NCBI GenBank assembly: GCA_947364235.1
Contig: CANARY010000002.1
Coordinates: forward strand, 186,001 to 250,000
Origin: an uncultured Candidatus Melainabacteria bacterium
GTDB lineage: Bacteria > Cyanobacteriota > Vampirovibrionia > Gastranaerophilales > Gastranaerophilaceae
Length of the DNA stretch: 64,000 nt
Direction: 5' to 3'
Made by a program: the position numbers and the translations under genes. The stretch's first letter is position 1. Each line of letters begins with the position of its first letter. The notes below the pieces were generated by a model, which saw only the letters and a program-made list of their open reading frames with translations, did no database searches and was not told the origin of the DNA. Positions 34,087 through 43,719 of this stretch are shown piece after piece.

Positions 34087-35460
34087 TCCTGCTCTGAAAT
34101 AATTTTTAAACTCGTTGAAGCTTCTTAAAGAAAACAGAGTTTTTAGAATAAACTTAGGTCTCAGATAAAAACGTTTTACAGCAAGTTTATGAAGCTCAAA
34201 AATTCTTTCTTTGCTAAGTTCATGAGATTTTACAACAGGTGCATAATAAGCGCTTTTGAAATCAAGATTTCCTTCCATAAGATAATTTAACATCACATAA
34301 GAGAAAAATTTGGTTCCAGGAAGTGGTGTTGCAGTATAAAAGCTTATAAAATTGCTGTCAAGCTCAATTGCGAATTTGATGGTTTCTTCAACAGTTTTTT
34401 CTGTTTCCCATGGAAGCCCGATAACAAAATAGTTGTATATTTTGATTTTATTTTTTTTAAGTATTTTTACTGTATTCCTAATATTATCCAGCGTAATTTT
34501 TTTCCCGATATGGTTAAGCATTTCCTGCGAGCCGCTTTCGACACCTATACTAACAAGCCTGCATCCGGACTTGTACATTAAAGCTGCCATTTCATCGTCC
34601 ATTGTATCGGCTCTAGTATTAGAAGACCAGGTTATTTTCAATCCGCTTTCAATTATTTTTTGACACAAATTCATTGTCCATTCACGGTTAAAGTTAAAAA
34701 TATCAGACCAGAATAGAAAATTTCTAATGTTGTATTTTTCTACACATTCTTTAATTTCTGCGATAATATTTTCAGCAGAACGAACTCTGACTTTTGAGCC
34801 TGAAACCGGAGTTGCAAGGCAGAAGAAACAATGAAACGGGCATCCTCTGGCAACTTTTATTACTGCTTGTACTTTTCCATTATCCGGGCGTATGTATTTT
34901 GAGTTATCAACAAGATGCCTTGCTGGAAATGGTATCAAATCAAGGTTTTCAATAAACGGACGGTTCTCATTTTTTACAGCTTGAAAGTTTTCCCTATAAC
35001 AAATTCCTAAAATTTCATTGTCAGGAACTCCGTTTAAGATATCTTTCAAAGTGAACTCAGGCTCACCTATTATTACGTAATCAAGAAAAGTATTTTCGTA
35101 AACAGCGTTTGTATTATAAGTTAAAAACGGCGCTCCTTTTACTATTGTTTTAAGCGCAGGAAGAACTTCTTTTGCTTTTTTTACCCAGTCCATATCAGCT
35201 AAGAAAGTCGGAGTTGCAATATTTACTACAAGATAATGCGGATTAAATTCTTTTAAATCTTTTAAGAAATCACCGCCTTGAGAGTAGTCTTTTATTAGAG
35301 CTTCAAACTCGCATTCTTCTGCTATTGCTGCCAAGTACATCAAATCTGTAGGAGGCAGAGGAGGAATCACAAGCAAATCTTCTGTTGGCTGCTGGCACCT
35401 GTCTTCTCTGTTTAAAACAGGTGACGGCGGATATATAAGAAAAACTTTGCCTTTTGACAT
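34066..35460 (-). CDS. B12-binding-domain radical SAM protein
   Basis: A 464-residue enzyme. An N-terminal cobalamin-binding-like Rossmann domain starts KVFLIYPPSPV and is followed by a radical SAM domain with Cys207, Cys211 and Cys214 (CPFHCFFC). Later motifs (SIGVESGSQEMLNHIGK, FVIGLPWETEKTVEETI) are typical of the class B/Elp3-like radical SAM fold. The lack of the DXHXXG cobalamin motif in what I can read leaves B12 binding uncertain. Substrate unknown. It is separated from the MFS transporter by 6 bases, so the two may be co-transcribed. Confidence 0.85.
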   Translation of the reverse strand: MSKGKVFLIYPPSPVLNREDRCQQPTEDLLVIPPLPPTDLMYLAAIAEECEFEALIKDYSQGGDFLKDLKEFNPHYLVVNIATPTFLADMDWVKKAKEVLPALKTIVKGAPFLTYNTNAVYENTFLDYVIIGEPEFTLKDILNGVPDNEILGICYRENFQAVKNENRPFIENLDLIPFPARHLVDNSKYIRPDNGKVQAVIKVARGCPFHCFFCLATPVSGSKVRVRSAENIIAEIKECVEKYNIRNFLFWSDIFNFNREWTMNLCQKIIESGLKITWSSNTRADTMDDEMAALMYKSGCRLVSIGVESGSQEMLNHIGKKITLDNIRNTVKILKKNKIKIYNYFVIGLPWETEKTVEETIKFAIELDSNFISFYTATPLPGTKFFSYVMLNYLMEGNLDFKSAYYAPVVKSHELSKERIFELHKLAVKRFYLRPKFILKTLFSLRSFNEFKNYFRAGLSLLRH

Positions 35461-35466
35461 TTTTTT

Positions 35467-36837
35467 CTATACCTTTTTGTCTTTTACTCTAGATGCAATA
35501 ACAGAAGCGGTGATTAAACAAACTGCACCGATTAAGAATGTGTATTCCCAATGATAGTTTACTCCGCCTGCTGTGCTGAAACTGCATTTATTGATAATCC
35601 AGGAAACAAGAGTGCAGACAAAAACTTGCGGACCTGCAATAAAGATGTTGAAAATACCCATTACAGAACCTTCTGTACCCGGTTTTATGTATTGAGAAAG
35701 CATTGCGAATGGAAGAGCGCAGATACTTGCCCAGCCTATACCTGAGATTGCCATAAGAAGCGCAACAACTTTTACATTTGAAGTAAAGAAAGCCATTCCC
35801 AAGAAAGCTAATGCCATTGAAAGCATTGAAATTATGTGAACTTTTTTGTTACCATATTTTACTGATAAAACTCCTATAGGAATTGCAACAATAAAGCATA
35901 CAAGGTTAAATATTGCAAAACAGATTGAAGAGAAGTTTGTACCTGCTAAAACCGCAGAATCGTAGCTTGATTTGATAACTTCTGATACTCCTGATAAATC
36001 AGGAACTCCAAACACAGTGTGGATACAATACTGAGTGAAATAAATCATCATGCACATATTACCTATCCAAGTAAAAAATTGCATCCAGCAGATTTTTCCT
36101 ACTTCAGGAGACAGTGCAAAAAATTCTTTAAGAGATTTTATGAAATTGAATTTTTCTGATTTTTCTTCTTCTTTTGGCTGATATCTGCGTTCTTTAATTG
36201 CTATACAAGTCCAAATCATACCAAGAGAAAATGCAAGAGCAGCCATTATGAACTGTGCATTGATTGACATCTGGTAGTTAAACGCCCATTTAAGGAAAGG
36301 CGCTGTACCTGCAGCAACAACTGAACCCAAGCCGATAGCTAAACTTATGTAAGAATTTGCAATTGAATGCTGTTCTTGAGGAACTACATCTGGAACGAGC
36401 GCTCTGTATGGACCTTGAGCGATGTTAACGCAAGCGTCAAGTATCCAAATCATAACAGCAGCAAAACATAAAGCTGCAAGTGCCGGTAATTTTATATGCA
36501 GGGTTGAAGAAATAAAGTTTGTAATAAGTTCAGAGTTTGGAAGCGCCCAGAGAGCAAGAGCTGAAAGCAGAGCTCCGCCGAGAAGATAAGGTCTTCTGCG
36601 TCCGAACGGAGAAGTTGTTTTGTCGCTTAAAGCACCGATTAAAGGCTGGACTACCATGCCGGTGAACGGTCCGGCAAGCCAGATTAAACCGAATAAAAAT
36701 GGAGAAGCACCAAGATTTTCAGTAACAGGCCCTGATAAGATAATTCTCATCTGCCAGGCAAACTGAAGCCCGAAAAATCCGAGAGCAAAACTTAAAAATT
36801 TTGCAGTGTTAAACTTTTTCAAAACATTTTCTTCCAT
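35467..36837 (-). CDS. MFS sugar transporter, GPH/SLC45-like
   Basis: A 456-residue transporter with about 12 membrane segments. The start at 36837 has GGGGAG upstream. The DKTTSPFGRRRPYLLGG motif in the first intracellular loop and the N-terminal FGLQFAWQMR are typical of the SLC45/sucrose-type branch of the major facilitator superfamily, which moves sucrose or maltose with protons. The loop between halves is short and charged (KEEEKSEKF). Substrate is inferred only from family. Confidence 0.85.
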   Translation of the reverse strand: MEENVLKKFNTAKFLSFALGFFGLQFAWQMRIILSGPVTENLGASPFLFGLIWLAGPFTGMVVQPLIGALSDKTTSPFGRRRPYLLGGALLSALALWALPNSELITNFISSTLHIKLPALAALCFAAVMIWILDACVNIAQGPYRALVPDVVPQEQHSIANSYISLAIGLGSVVAAGTAPFLKWAFNYQMSINAQFIMAALAFSLGMIWTCIAIKERRYQPKEEEKSEKFNFIKSLKEFFALSPEVGKICWMQFFTWIGNMCMMIYFTQYCIHTVFGVPDLSGVSEVIKSSYDSAVLAGTNFSSICFAIFNLVCFIVAIPIGVLSVKYGNKKVHIISMLSMALAFLGMAFFTSNVKVVALLMAISGIGWASICALPFAMLSQYIKPGTEGSVMGIFNIFIAGPQVFVCTLVSWIINKCSFSTAGGVNYHWEYTFLIGAVCLITASVIASRVKDKKV

Positions 36838-36899
36838 ATTATCTCCCCTCAACACATATATAATTAAGTTTACAGATAAAACAGGGCTGTGTCAATAAA

Positions 36900-37595
36900 T
36901 TAGTATTTATCTATAATTTCGTTAATGCCTGCTTTTGCGATATTGAATAGCTCAATCATTCTGTCAAATTCGTACGGTTCGCCTTCTGAAGTTGTTTGAA
37001 AGTCTACTATCTTACCGCTTTTTGTTAAAATTACGTTTGAATCAACCTGTGCGTGTGAATCTTCTGAATAATTTAAGTCGAGCTTAATTTCTCCATCAAC
37101 AATTCCTATAGAGATAGCTGCAATAGGTTCAATTATCGGGTTTTCTGCCAGATTGCCTGATGCAATTAATTTGTTTACAGCGTCTTTAAGAGCTAAAAAT
37201 CCGCCGCAGATACTTGCAGTACGGGTTCCGCCGTCAGCTTGAATTACGTCAGCATCAATTGTAATCGTCATATTAGGCATTTTTTCTAAGTCAACACAAG
37301 CACGCAGGCTCCTTCCAATTAAGCGTTGAATTTCTTGTGTTCTGCCTGAAACTTTTTCCCTTTCGCGTTTGCAGCGTGTGTTTGTAGAAGCAGGAAGAAG
37401 TGAGTATTCTGCTGTAACCCAGCCTCGATTGTCGTCATCAGCCATCCATTTAGGTTTTTTTAAGTCAACAGATGCTGTTACGATTACTTTTGTGTCGCCA
37501 AATTCTACCAAAACAGAACCTAGTGCGTGTTTTGTGAAATCGTGTGTAAATTTTATTTCTCTAAGCTTATTATTTTCTCTTCCGTCAATTCTCAT
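36900..37595 (-). CDS. rph: Ribonuclease PH
   Basis: A 231-residue phosphorolytic 3'-5' exonuclease that trims tRNA precursors. Family hallmarks are the RIDGRENNKLREI N-terminus, GDTKVIVTASVDL, the ERERE-like KREREKVSGRTQEIQRLIGRS block, DADVIQADGGTRTASI and the phosphate-binding SEDSHAQVDSN region. The ATG has AAGGAG upstream. Confidence 0.95.
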   Translation of the reverse strand: MRIDGRENNKLREIKFTHDFTKHALGSVLVEFGDTKVIVTASVDLKKPKWMADDDNRGWVTAEYSLLPASTNTRCKREREKVSGRTQEIQRLIGRSLRACVDLEKMPNMTITIDADVIQADGGTRTASICGGFLALKDAVNKLIASGNLAENPIIEPIAAISIGIVDGEIKLDLNYSEDSHAQVDSNVILTKSGKIVDFQTTSEGEPYEFDRMIELFNIAKAGINEIIDKY

Positions 37596-37624
37596 ATTTA
37601 TCTCCTTAATCCAATTATATAATA

Positions 37625-37656
37625 AAAATACCCTTTCTATTCAGAAAGGGTATTTT
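37625..37656 (-). terminator. Intrinsic terminator after the translocator-like gene
   Basis: AAAATACCCTTTCT, a four-base loop and the exact complement, followed on the minus strand by TTTTTATT. It lies immediately after the stop codon of the Ala/Glu-rich gene. Confidence 0.85.
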
Positions 37657-37660
37657 CAAT

Positions 37661-39247
37661 TTATTTTTCGTCTTCTTTTTCTTCTTTTTCAGGTTTTTCT
37701 GTCTGGTTAGCTGCAGGAGGTTTCGGATTAAGTGCAGTTTCAGAACCTTCTTCAAGATTTTCTGTGACTTCATCCATATCTTCAAGGTCTTTTGGAATAA
37801 GTATTTCGTAGTCTTCAATTTCGTCCATCATTCCATCAAAATTTTCTATTGATTCATCATAAATATCGTTTGTGAATGATTTTAAATCTTGTGTATCTTT
37901 TCTCATACCTATTTCAGTTCCGATGTCGCCTGCCCAGCTAAATTGTTGTGCTGCACCGATTCCGCTTTGAGCAGCTCCAGCGGCGCCCATTGCTGCAAAT
38001 CCCCATGCCCAAGCTGTAAACATGCCGCCAGAAGCTGCAAATTTGCCCGCTTGTAATGCTGCTTTACCTCCGGAAGCTGCGTTTAATGTTTGTGCTCCGG
38101 CTTCTACATAGCACATTGTTCGTGCAGCGTTGTCAAAGCTTTCTGCATAATCAGTAAGTCCTTCGACTTCAGCAACAGTTCCTGCTGCGTTGTCGTAAGT
38201 GTCTTGGTAAGTACCCATTTCGTCATAAATATCACCGGTAGTGTCAGTCGCATCTTCTTGTGTTTCTTGTATTCTAATTCCAAGTTCCTGCATAAGTGGT
38301 ACAAGTTCTTTTAATAATTCTTTTTCATCTTCTGTTAATGTTTCTCCGGACTTGACTTTTTCCATTAATGCATCATAAGAAGCTTTGTACATATCATATT
38401 CAGATTTTTTATCTTCTATTTCGCTGTTAGCATCTTCGTTAGTCATTTGAGCTTCGTCTGCAAGTGAAGTTAACTCATCTCCAGCAGCGCTCATATCACC
38501 TTGTGCTTCGCTTAAAGCACCTTGCGCATTCATCATTTCATCTTGAAGCGCATCACACGCTTCTTTTTGTTCTTTATTTGGTTTTTTGATAGAATAAGCT
38601 GTTCCTGTTGCAAGAGCTAATGGCGCCGTGATTATCCAGCCAACATTTTGACTTGCAATTTTGTCACCTGCTTCTTTGCCTGCTGCATCTCCAATTGCTT
38701 TTTTACCGGCTTCTGCTACAGCTTCTTCTGTTGCAGTTTCTGCAGCTTCTCCCAAAGCTTTTTTGCCAGCCTCTGTGATTGCTTCTTCTGTAGCTCCTTC
38801 AATAGCTTTTGTTGCAGCTTTACCGGCTACTTGTTTAACGCTGTTATTTATAAGGCCGCCACCTAACGTAGAGCCGAGTTTACTTGCAACATTCTTACCT
38901 ATTGTTGAGCCTAATACTCCGGCAGCACCTGCTGCTGCATCAACAGTGCCCCTTGTAATCATTCCTGCTTTCCCGCCGTCATAACCAGTCTGCTCTTTTG
39001 CTTGATTTTTACCGTTGTTTTTGTACATTGAGTAATCATCATCTTCTATTTCATAAGCATTCTCATCATCTAGTGCCGTAGCCTGCCAGTTATTCAGCTG
39101 ACCATTCCAAGTCTGGGTAATTTCACCCATATCTCTTGCGGAAATACCCATTGTATTATTGCCGTAATTATAGTTATACCAGCATTTATACGCATAAGCC
39201 TGCGAGTTTAATGCATTTGATAAACAGAATGAATCTTGAATTGCCAT
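37661..39247 (-). CDS. Ala/Gly/Glu-rich coiled-coil protein with hydrophobic segments, translocator-like, sigma-28-type promoter
   Basis: A 528-residue protein of unknown function. In order: a Tyr/Asn-rich N-terminus (~1-40), an acidic stretch, a Gly/Ala-rich segment (~90-130), a tandem repeat of about 20 residues built on TEEAITEAGKKALGEAA (~150-200), a hydrophobic stretch (WIITAPLALATGTAYSI), a long coiled coil (~225-370), a second hydrophobic Gly/Ala/Trp stretch (MFTAWAWGFAAMGAAGAA), and an acidic, Pro/Lys tail. No Sec signal. Two hydrophobic parts flanking coiled coils resemble type III secretion translocators in plan only. The promoter matches those of the two MGMAASQ genes, so flagellar co-regulation is likely. 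Confidence 0.72.
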   Translation of the reverse strand: MAIQDSFCLSNALNSQAYAYKCWYNYNYGNNTMGISARDMGEITQTWNGQLNNWQATALDDENAYEIEDDDYSMYKNNGKNQAKEQTGYDGGKAGMITRGTVDAAAGAAGVLGSTIGKNVASKLGSTLGGGLINNSVKQVAGKAATKAIEGATEEAITEAGKKALGEAAETATEEAVAEAGKKAIGDAAGKEAGDKIASQNVGWIITAPLALATGTAYSIKKPNKEQKEACDALQDEMMNAQGALSEAQGDMSAAGDELTSLADEAQMTNEDANSEIEDKKSEYDMYKASYDALMEKVKSGETLTEDEKELLKELVPLMQELGIRIQETQEDATDTTGDIYDEMGTYQDTYDNAAGTVAEVEGLTDYAESFDNAARTMCYVEAGAQTLNAASGGKAALQAGKFAASGGMFTAWAWGFAAMGAAGAAQSGIGAAQQFSWAGDIGTEIGMRKDTQDLKSFTNDIYDESIENFDGMMDEIEDYEILIPKDLEDMDEVTENLEEGSETALNPKPPAANQTEKPEKEEKEDEK

Positions 39248-39284
39248 AATTCCTCCAAAGACACTATTGTTTTATTATTATTTA

Positions 39285-39332
39285 CGGCATTTTTAGAGGA
39301 AAACTTTAGGATATGAAAAGAAATTGTTACAA
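39285..39332 (-). promoter_or_regulatory. Sigma-28-like promoter with upstream TTGTAACAA box (site 3)
   Basis: On the minus strand TTGTAACAA (39324-39332) is followed by 15 bases, TAAAGTTT (39301-39308), a 12-base spacer and a GCCGTAAA-type -10 whose GCCG occupies 39285-39288. It lies just after the rqcH stop codon and drives the Ala/Glu-rich protein. Same layout as sites 1 and 2. Confidence 0.8.
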
Positions 39333-39340
39333 TTCTTAAC

Positions 39341-40732
39341 TTATACAAGTATTTCTTTTTCGTTTTTATAAGTTACATAACCTAAAGGAGCAGCAGGCGG
39401 TTTGCGTAAATTTTTTGCTTTTGTGTAAATTACTCCGACTTTTGAAGGCTGGGAAGCTGAAGAATATTCTCTTGCAAGCTTGCAGCATTCAAATAAAATT
39501 TCTTCATCAGGTTCTTTTTCTTTGACTTTTAAAAGTACATGCGAGCCGGCGCAAAGTCTTGTATGGAACCAATAATCGTTATCTTTTGCAAGTTTTGAGA
39601 CAATAAAATCATTTTGTTTATTATTACGTCCGATGAAAATATCAAAGCCTTTAAACTCAAGTTTCATTATTTCTGACTGTTCTTGTTTTTTAGGTTTTTT
39701 CTCATCAGGGAGGATTTCGGATTTAATATCTTCAAAATCACTTATTGATCCGGCTTTATTAATACTATATAGAACGTTTTCAAGGTATTCTTTTTCGATA
39801 GTTAAATTGCTGAGCATTTCTTCTGACTTTTCTTTTGTGGCTTTAGATTTTGCATAAAGCTTAAAATACCTTTGCGCATTTTCGTTCATTGTTTTTGTAT
39901 CATCAAGTTCAATTGTAATATTTTGATTGTTAATGTAATCGAAAACTTCAATTTCTGTTTTATAATCAGCTTTCAGGTAAGAATAAGCTGTAAGAAGTTC
40001 GCCAAAAAGTTTGTATTTTTCAGTCTTGCTGCGTTTATTGAGCAGAGCTGAAATTTTATCAATTGAGCTGTTAACTTTTTTTAATTTTGGGGAAATAATT
40101 GCAGTTAACCGTGCTTTTTCATTTTTTATATTTATTTCCTCTTGAATATTTGCAAAGTAGTCGTCAATATTTATACCTTCAAGCTGAGATTTAACAGGAG
40201 GGCAGGGAGATGTCGGGGGATATATATATTTCAAACCTCCTTGCAGTTCTCTATAACGGCTTTTTTCTGCTCCGACATTATGTGCGCAGCCGATTATGAT
40301 TGAAGTTTCTCTATCATATAAAATTACGTTAGAATGTTTGCCCATAAGCTCAATACACAAACAGAGCGAGCGGTTTTGCGAGAGCTCATCCATAGTATCA
40401 AAATGAAGCTCTAAAATTCGTTCGTTGTCGATAACTCTTGCGTCTGCTGCTCTGCAGCCTTCAAGGTATTTTCTTAAGAGCATGCAAAACATAGGAGGCT
40501 GTTTAGGGATTTGCAAATTTCTTTTCTTTTCATTTATCTCTGACATAAAGCAAAGATGGTAAGTTTGCGGGTTTATATTTACATAAAGTTTTCGTCCTTC
40601 TCCGTTATTTCTTAGAGAAAATACAAAATCGCGCCTTGTAGGCTGCTGAATTTTTTGAAATCGTGCACCTATTAAAAAATCAATATTTTCTTCGAAAAAA
40701 GATTTAAGAGCAATGCAGTCAATATTTATCAT
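39341..40732 (-). CDS. rqcH: Ribosome quality-control protein RqcH (NFACT family)
   Basis: A 463-residue NFACT protein, related to Rqc2 and bacterial FbpA, which adds C-terminal alanine tails to peptides on obstructed 50S subunits. The NFACT-N domain ([16 protein letters not shown]..., [27 protein letters not shown]), a coiled-coil middle and the C-terminal NFACT-R domain ([35 protein letters not shown]) are all present. It is shorter than typical ~570-residue members, the reduction lying in the helical middle. Four-base overlap with rmlA. Confidence 0.9.
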   Translation of the reverse strand: MINIDCIALKSFFEENIDFLIGARFQKIQQPTRRDFVFSLRNNGEGRKLYVNINPQTYHLCFMSEINEKKRNLQIPKQPPMFCMLLRKYLEGCRAADARVIDNERILELHFDTMDELSQNRSLCLCIELMGKHSNVILYDRETSIIIGCAHNVGAEKSRYRELQGGLKYIYPPTSPCPPVKSQLEGINIDDYFANIQEEINIKNEKARLTAIISPKLKKVNSSIDKISALLNKRSKTEKYKLFGELLTAYSYLKADYKTEIEVFDYINNQNITIELDDTKTMNENAQRYFKLYAKSKATKEKSEEMLSNLTIEKEYLENVLYSINKAGSISDFEDIKSEILPDEKKPKKQEQSEIMKLEFKGFDIFIGRNNKQNDFIVSKLAKDNDYWFHTRLCAGSHVLLKVKEKEPDEEILFECCKLAREYSSASQPSKVGVIYTKAKNLRKPPAAPLGYVTYKNEKEILV

Positions 40733-41622
40733 ACGCCTAGTGCAACCAAATCAGGATTTTCTATAACTGTGCGAACATAATTGTAGTAATCGTTTTTTGT
40801 ACCGAATTTTTCAATTTTCTTTAAAAGTTCATCTTTTTGAATAAAGCCTTGATTAAATGCAATTTCTTCCAAGCAGGAAATCTTCACGCCTTTATTAAGT
40901 TCCATTGTTTGAACAAAAAGGCTTGCTTGAAGCATAGAATCGTGTGTGCCGGTATCCAGCCATGCAAAGCCGCGTCCTAGTATTTCTACATTTAAGTCTC
41001 CAAGTTCAAGGTACATTTTGTTTAAATCTGTGATTTCAAGCTCGCCCCTAGCTGACGGTTTTAAGAGTTTTGCGAATTTACACACTCTGTTATCGTAGAA
41101 ATATAAACCTGTAACAGCATAGTTTGATTTAGGCTTAGCAGGCTTTTCTTCTAAAGAAACTGCTTTGTTATTTTTATCGAACTCAACTACGCCAAATCTT
41201 TCAGGATCTTTTACTGTGTATCCAAATACAGTTGCTCCGCATTTTTTCTTCAAAGCTTCTTTCATAATTGTTGAAAAGCCTTGACCATGGAAAATATTGT
41301 CGCCTAAAATTAGAGCAACATCATCTCCATCAATGAAATCTTCTGCAATCAGAAAAGCGTCAGCAATACCTTTTTGGACGTATTGAATTCTATATTGTAA
41401 GTTAAGTCCGAACTGCGAGCCGTCTCCAAGAACTTTGATGAAATTATCGTAGTCAGATTCGTTTGTTATGATTAAAATATCTTTAATCCCAGCTAACATA
41501 AGTGTAGAAAGCGGATAATAAATCATCGGTTTATCATAAATTGGAAGCAAAATTTTTGAAATCGGCTGTGATGCCGGATATAATCTTGTTCCTGCTCCTC
41601 CTGCTAATACGATACCTTTCAT
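40729..41622 (-). CDS. rmlA: Glucose-1-phosphate thymidylyltransferase
   Basis: The enzyme joining dTTP and glucose-1-phosphate to make dTDP-glucose, the first step to dTDP-rhamnose. 297 residues, with GGAGTRLYP (8-16) and [16 protein letters not shown] near the N-terminus, and [19 protein letters not shown] in the middle. No rmlB, C or D genes are adjacent. It overlaps rqcH by four bases. Confidence 0.95.
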   Translation of the reverse strand: MKGIVLAGGAGTRLYPASQPISKILLPIYDKPMIYYPLSTLMLAGIKDILIITNESDYDNFIKVLGDGSQFGLNLQYRIQYVQKGIADAFLIAEDFIDGDDVALILGDNIFHGQGFSTIMKEALKKKCGATVFGYTVKDPERFGVVEFDKNNKAVSLEEKPAKPKSNYAVTGLYFYDNRVCKFAKLLKPSARGELEITDLNKMYLELGDLNVEILGRGFAWLDTGTHDSMLQASLFVQTMELNKGVKISCLEEIAFNQGFIQKDELLKKIEKFGTKNDYYNYVRTVIENPDLVALGV

Positions 41623-41634
41623 ACTAATCCTTTC

Positions 41635-42006
41635 TTACCCTTTTCTAAAAGCTTTCATTTCTGTTTCTAAGCACACGTTATCCATAAGACATGCCGGCGG
41701 TATGTGAAGAGCTTCTTTCTTTTTGCCGTTTATTAATACAACATAAGGTACATAAGTTCCTCCAAATTCGTACATCAAACCGTGTCCGTACTTTGTTGTT
41801 GTATCTACTTTAAAAAACGAATACTGACCGTTGTAAACTTTCGAAAGCTTGTTATATCTGGGAGCAAACAATACGCAGTATTTGCAGGATGGAGAGTATA
41901 AATACAAAAATACGTTATCTCCTTTAGCAATCGCGTTTTCAACTTCTCCCGCATAAGCCGGCATAACCAATCCCAGCAATAGTAACATTAAACACTTTTT
42001 TAACAT
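41635..42006 (-). CDS. Secreted thioredoxin-like protein
   Basis: A 123-residue protein from the start at 42006 (MLKKCLMLLLLGLVMPAYA, a signal peptide); the longer frame to 42042 adds an unlikely N-terminus. The mature part has a thioredoxin fold with active-site CKYC in YSPSCKYCVLFAPRY and the cis-Pro region GGTYVPYVVLI. Two more Cys near the C-terminus may form a structural disulphide. Probably an extracytoplasmic redox protein. Confidence 0.82.
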   Translation of the reverse strand: MLKKCLMLLLLGLVMPAYAGEVENAIAKGDNVFLYLYSPSCKYCVLFAPRYNKLSKVYNGQYSFFKVDTTTKYGHGLMYEFGGTYVPYVVLINGKKKEALHIPPACLMDNVCLETEMKAFRKG

Positions 42007-42069
42007 ACACAAAATAATACCATTCTCAGAAAGCTTTTTCAATAGTTAATAAGATTAGACAGAAATATG

Positions 42070-42098
42070 TTGACAAATATTTACTAATCATTAAATGT
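42070..42098 (+). promoter_or_regulatory. Promoter abutting the DnaJ-like gene, possibly leaderless
   Basis: A perfect -35 TTGACA (42070-42075) with the -10 region about 17 bases on (around 42092-42098, TAAATGT). Transcription would start at or within a few bases of the ATG at 42104, and no ribosome-binding sequence is visible before it. Confidence 0.45.
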
Positions 42099-42103
42099 AG
42101 TGT

Positions 42104-43054
42104 ATGACTAAAGATTACTATAAAATTTTAGATATACCGGAGTTTAGTACATCGGAAGAAATCAAAAGCGCATATAGAAAGCTTGCACGCAGATGGCATC
42201 CTGATGTTGCTGGAAGCTCTGCTGATGTTATTTCGAAGTTTAAAGAAATCAACGAAGCTTATGAGATTCTCTCAAACAATTCAAAAAAAGCTGATTATGA
42301 TAAAGCAAGAAGATTCTATGCTTATGGAGCTTCTGCTCAAAAAACTTATGATAAAACAACTACAAACCCAAACTTCAAAGATACTTATAAAGAAGAAAGA
42401 AAGTCTTATTTCTGGGATGAGTTATTTGCGCAAAAAAACGAAGCTAAAGTTCCAAAAAAAGGAGAAGATATTTATTCTGACGTAGAGATTTCGGTATTTG
42501 AAGCTATGAGTGGAGCTGTAAAAGTTATTAATATGCTCCAGACTCAAATCTGTCCGAAATGCGGAGGCAGAAAATTTGTTAATGGTGCGAAATGTACTTG
42601 CTGCAGCGGTAAGGGAGAAACTTCTACATACAAGAGATTTAGTGTTAAGATTCCTGCAGGAATCAAGCACCTTTCAAAAATCAGGTTAGCGGAAGAAGGG
42701 GAAAAAGGGCTTAATGGGGGAAAAAACGGAGACTTGTATTTGACAATACATATTCGCGAGCCTAAAAACTACAAAACAGAAGGGCTTAATATTCTTAAAA
42801 CTGTGCAGATTACTCCTTATGAAGCTGTTTTAGGAGCAGATGTAAATGTTCCGACTCTTTTAGGAAATATTTCAATGAAAATTTCTCCAAACACAAGAAA
42901 CGGGCAAAAAATTCGTTTGTCAGGATGCGGAATAGAGCAAAATAATAAAGTTGGTGATATGATAGTAACTGTAGAAATTCAAATTCCTGATAATTTGACG
43001 GAAGAAGAAATTAATCTTTATAAACAATTGCGAGAAGCTGCAATTAGGAGATAA
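42104..43054 (+). CDS. DnaJ-like co-chaperone with a reduced zinc region
   Basis: A 316-residue J-domain protein. The J domain (1-70) has HPD at 32-34. A Ser/Tyr/Lys-rich linker (70-120) and two DnaJ C-terminal substrate-binding domains follow. Instead of the four CXXCXGXG repeats of DnaJ there is a short segment with Cys150, 153, 164, 166 and 167 (CPKCGG and CTCCSGKGE), enough for one zinc site at most. This makes it intermediate between DnaJ and zinc-free CbpA types. Stimulates DnaK ATP hydrolysis; dnaK is not in the window. Confidence 0.88.
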   Translation: MTKDYYKILDIPEFSTSEEIKSAYRKLARRWHPDVAGSSADVISKFKEINEAYEILSNNSKKADYDKARRFYAYGASAQKTYDKTTTNPNFKDTYKEERKSYFWDELFAQKNEAKVPKKGEDIYSDVEISVFEAMSGAVKVINMLQTQICPKCGGRKFVNGAKCTCCSGKGETSTYKRFSVKIPAGIKHLSKIRLAEEGEKGLNGGKNGDLYLTIHIREPKNYKTEGLNILKTVQITPYEAVLGADVNVPTLLGNISMKISPNTRNGQKIRLSGCGIEQNNKVGDMIVTVEIQIPDNLTEEEINLYKQLREAAIRR

Positions 43055-43068
43055 TAAGGTTTAATAAC

Positions 43069-43719
43069 ATGGTAAAGATAAGAGAAATTTTCGCATCAAT
43101 TCAAGGTGAAGGTCCTTATATTGGATACAAACAGCTGTTTATAAGGTTTTGCGGATGCAATCTTCACTGCGAATACTGTGATACTGAATTTGATGTAAAG
43201 AATTCAAAAGAATATTCAGCAGAAGAGCTTGCAAAAATTGTAAATAAGAATTTAGATTGTCATTCTGTCTCTTTAACAGGAGGAGAGCCGCTTTTAAACG
43301 TTGAGTTTTTAAAAGAATTTTTGCCGGAATCTACTCTTCCGGTCTACCTTGAAACAAATGGAACTTTACCGGATAAGCTAAAAGAAATAATAGATTTCGT
43401 TGATTATGTATCAGCAGACATTAAGCTTCCAAGCTGTACAGGGTTAAAACCGTTATGGGAAGAGCACGACAAGTTTTTTGAAATTGCCTCTCAAAAAAAA
43501 TTATTTGCTAAAATGGTTTTTGATAATAATGTAACAGATGAAGAAATAAAACAAGCGTGTGATTTATGTGCTAAATATGATATTGAGCTTATTTTACAGC
43601 CAAAAATGAACGGAAATATTCCGTCTGTATCTTCAGATTTTATGCAGGAAGTTTTGAATAAATCTTATGGCAAAGTGCGTTTGATACCACAGGTGCATAA
43701 GTTTATAAATGTGCAATGA
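43069..43719 (+). CDS. queE: 7-carboxy-7-deazaguanine synthase QueE
   Basis: A radical SAM enzyme converting carboxytetrahydropterin to 7-carboxy-7-deazaguanine in queuosine synthesis. 216 residues with Cys30, Cys34 and Cys37 in CNLHCEYC, preceded by IREIFASIQGEGPYIG and followed by LTGGEPLL, all typical. It follows the DnaJ-like gene by 14 bases. Other queuosine genes are not in the window. Confidence 0.94.
   Translation: MVKIREIFASIQGEGPYIGYKQLFIRFCGCNLHCEYCDTEFDVKNSKEYSAEELAKIVNKNLDCHSVSLTGGEPLLNVEFLKEFLPESTLPVYLETNGTLPDKLKEIIDFVDYVSADIKLPSCTGLKPLWEEHDKFFEIASQKKLFAKMVFDNNVTDEEIKQACDLCAKYDIELILQPKMNGNIPSVSSDFMQEVLNKSYGKVRLIPQVHKFINVQ

Noticed and set aside
38661-38984. Open frames on the plus strand opposite the Ala/Glu-repeat region
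   Set aside because: They mirror the repeat codons of the real minus-strand gene and have no ribosome site of their own.
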